From Trichinella spiralis (taxonomy: Eukaryota > Nematoda > Enoplea > Trichinellida > Trichinellidae): a stretch of DNA of 64,000 nucleotides. A program made the translations under genes and the position numbers. Below the pieces are notes generated by a model, which did no database searches, had not been told where the DNA came from, and saw only the letters and a list, made by a program, of their open reading frames with translations. The stretch's first letter is position 1; each line of letters starts with the position of its first letter. The DNA lies in assembly GCA_000181795.3 (NCBI GenBank), contig CM012953.1, positions 6,396,874 through 6,460,873 of the forward strand, given 5' to 3'. Shown here piece after piece: positions 62,014-64,000 of this stretch.

Positions 62014-64000
62014 ATGATATCCCAGAATACTGAGGGCAAGTTGCTAGCAGCTGATGAATTCACAGATACCGCTGAATCGTTGGCAAAGTTGAATATTCGC
62101 AGTGCAACACCGAAAATAACTGTTGAAAAAATTAATCCAGATTTGTCACATTCTCCAAATGAGAACTCTAATTTTTCTCACGATGAAATTTTAAATTCAT
62201 TAGAGGAAATTGATGACCAACCTTCAGAAGGAACAAGTAATAGTCGACTATATGAAATTGACCGTCATGGATTTATTCATGAAAAACAATTGGAAGGAAA
62301 TGAGTAAGTTTCAGTTTTCATAATTTGACTTGTAATTTTTTATATGAAATATGATATTTGGAAATTTCAGTTTTCGATAAATAAATTATTTAATGTTTTT
62401 CTGATCTTGTTCAGATATTGAAAATCTAATTTATTGCATTATGATTTTGATTTTTAAATCATTTATTTATAATTTTCATGAAGTGACCAAATATTTTACT
62501 TTTATAAAATTTCACTGTCTACATCACTGTTAAGTTTCATTTTGTGATATTTTAATTTTTTATTATTCAATATGTTTAATTTTTATGTTTAGTGAATTAA
62601 AGGTAACTGAAATGTGAAAATCACATTAAATTCTAATAGCTGCTTTAAAAATTAGATCCAACTGGAAGAAAAGAAACAAACATTGATAATTAAGCTGTTT
62701 TATTTTTATTATTATTATTATTTTACTGTTACAAACTTGAGGTACTTTGTCAACTTCTATATTTAAGAACGTTATTGCTCGAACATTAATTATTGTATTA
62801 CTTTTTTGGTGGAATAGTGCCAATATTTGGCTTATGCAGCGCATGAAGTATGTAATTGAAAAATTTTGTATTTTCATTTTCTGATAGTAAATCATTTATT
62901 TTAAAAATATGAATTCTTTTCTTGTTGTGATATTTTTGTTTACTTTGAAATACAAACATTGTGGAAAGGTTTTTAAAATTTTACCAAGAAATTTTTTGCA
63001 AAATACATGCAAAAGTGCAACCAAATGTTAAACTGGTAACAGCCAACATTTTGAACTGTGTGACAAAATTAAGCAATGTAATTATCTGTATGCATGATTG
63101 TATATCCTAATTAATTTTATGTGTTGTAAAGATGATAAAACTATGATTGCGAAAATTTTATCTGAGAAAAATGTGATAAAATGTACTTAAACTTCATTAA
63201 CAAGCATTGCTAATAGAGTTTTCAATGTGTATTATGTAATCGTATAGTATTTTTTAATTATAATCATGTATTTATTTATTTAAGTTGAAATTATTTTCAT
63301 TTTTATTTTTTTAACCTATATAACTTATGAAAATAATTAATTATACTTTTGTTCTATTATATATCTTGCATTTGTTTAAACAGTCGAATCTGTCTGATAT
63401 ATTGCTTGTAATGACTTTTTTGTTAAATGTTTAGTCCAATTGTGGTACCCGTAGAAGTTCTCAGGAAGAGGGAGAAAAAATGGCTAGACATGTTTAATAG
63501 TTGGCCTCAGTTTATGGAAAAGCAATTTGATAAGGTATTTCATATGATTTTATTGGAAGTTCAAATATTCATATTATTCGACATTTTTAATTAATACAAC
63601 AATTTCAGATTAAACAACGCTGCCGGAAAGGCATTCCTCCGGCCGTTCGTGCAACAGCATGGAAATATTTGTGTGGAGCACAGCATTGTATGACTAATCC
63701 GAACATGATGCATCTGTTTGACGTATGAGTTGTCTGCGTAATTTCAGTTTATTCGTATTATTTGCCTTTTTTGCAATTTAGATGCTGAATCGTTTACCAG
63801 GAGATCAAAAATGGAACGATGATATTAAAAAAGATCTTTCCCGGCAATTCCCGAATCACGAATTATTTGCTCGTAATGGATTTTATAAAAAAACAGGGTT
63901 TGTTGTTTGTTTTTTTTAAATTCTGCGTCTACTTTTTTTGTTTTGTTGTATTTTGATTCATTTTTTCTATTTAGGCAGAAAGATTTGTACTATTTGCTCA
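62014..64000 (+). CDS. TBC1D10: TBC1D10/EPI64-type Rab GTPase-activating protein, 5' part (cut by window end)
   Basis: Rab GAP acting in membrane traffic. Exons seen: 62014-62303, 63435-63534, 63609-63722, 63782-63897 and 63975 onward, with phases in agreement; intron 1 is 1,131 bp. The N-terminal 90 residues are acidic/Ser-rich and end with DRHGFIHE. Then come REKKWLDMFNSW, IKQRCRKGIPPAVRATAWKYL, which opens the TBC domain, LPGDQKWNDDIKKDLSRQFP, NHELFARNGF and QKDLYYLL. This order matches the TBC1D10A-C / Drosophila Whacked branch: RTDRHGF...ELKWLDMF...RCRKGIP...GDPKW...DL.RQFP.HEMF. The catalytic IxxDxxR Arg and YQxxQ Gln fingers lie beyond the window. The ATG at 62014 is the first in the exon frame; an upstream exon is possible. 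Confidence 0.9.

Overview
This is a nuclear scaffold segment from a nematode. The clearest evidence is the gene at 4802-5972, a three-exon cuticle collagen with the nematode-specific N-terminal domain. The intronless casein-kinase-1/TTBK-type kinase at 9938-10837 belongs to a class that is expanded in nematodes. Intergenic DNA is very AT-rich. Host genes have many short GT-AG introns, often 45-90 bp. A recognisable CLOCK gene, a double-CXXC zinc-finger protein and intron-rich genes fit a lineage outside Caenorhabditis, perhaps a clade I (Trichinella/Trichuris-like) worm, but that placement is inference.

Layout. 0-11 kb: a coiled-coil protein (-), the cuticle collagen (+), two MITE-like elements with TA target sites, and the kinase (-). 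11-25 kb: gene-poor DNA filled with transposon remains: a solo LTR, two piggyBac relics, a broken Ty3/gypsy copy joined to the second piggyBac relic, and a small hAT-type element with near-perfect 8-bp target duplications. 25.8-27.1 kb: a GC-rich single-exon gene with two CXXC zinc fingers. 27-31.8 kb: AT-rich DNA with no gene seen. 31.8-64 kb is gene-dense: NAA15 (+, 21 exons), arfaptin (+), TIMM8 (-), CLOCK (-, 11 exons), PRPS (+, 6 exons), POGLUT2/3 (+, 8 exons), a 2.8-kb DNA transposon with about 235-bp terminal inverted repeats, ataxin-2 (-, 17 exons), and the 5' part of TBC1D10 (+), cut by the window end.

The exon structures were built by hand from splice signals, reading-frame continuity and remembered family sequences. 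For every multi-exon gene that is complete here, the coding lengths sum to whole codons: collagen 348 aa, NAA15 881, arfaptin 331, CLOCK 498, PRPS 318, POGLUT 528, ataxin-2 973.

The genes do not form one pathway. They cover translation-linked N-terminal acetylation (NAA15), mRNA regulation (ATXN2), nucleotide synthesis (PRPS), mitochondrial import (TIMM8), Golgi/Rab traffic (arfaptin, TBC1D10), ER O-glucosylation (POGLUT2/3), circadian-type transcription (CLOCK) and cuticle structure. The most notable biology is the near-complete CLOCK gene, which includes the C-terminal coiled-coil segment, in a nematode. The most notable technical problem is 38.5-39.9 kb: a fold-back of the arfaptin-TIMM8 junction, a 10-N gap and a very noisy inverted copy of TIMM8, most likely an assembly artefact.
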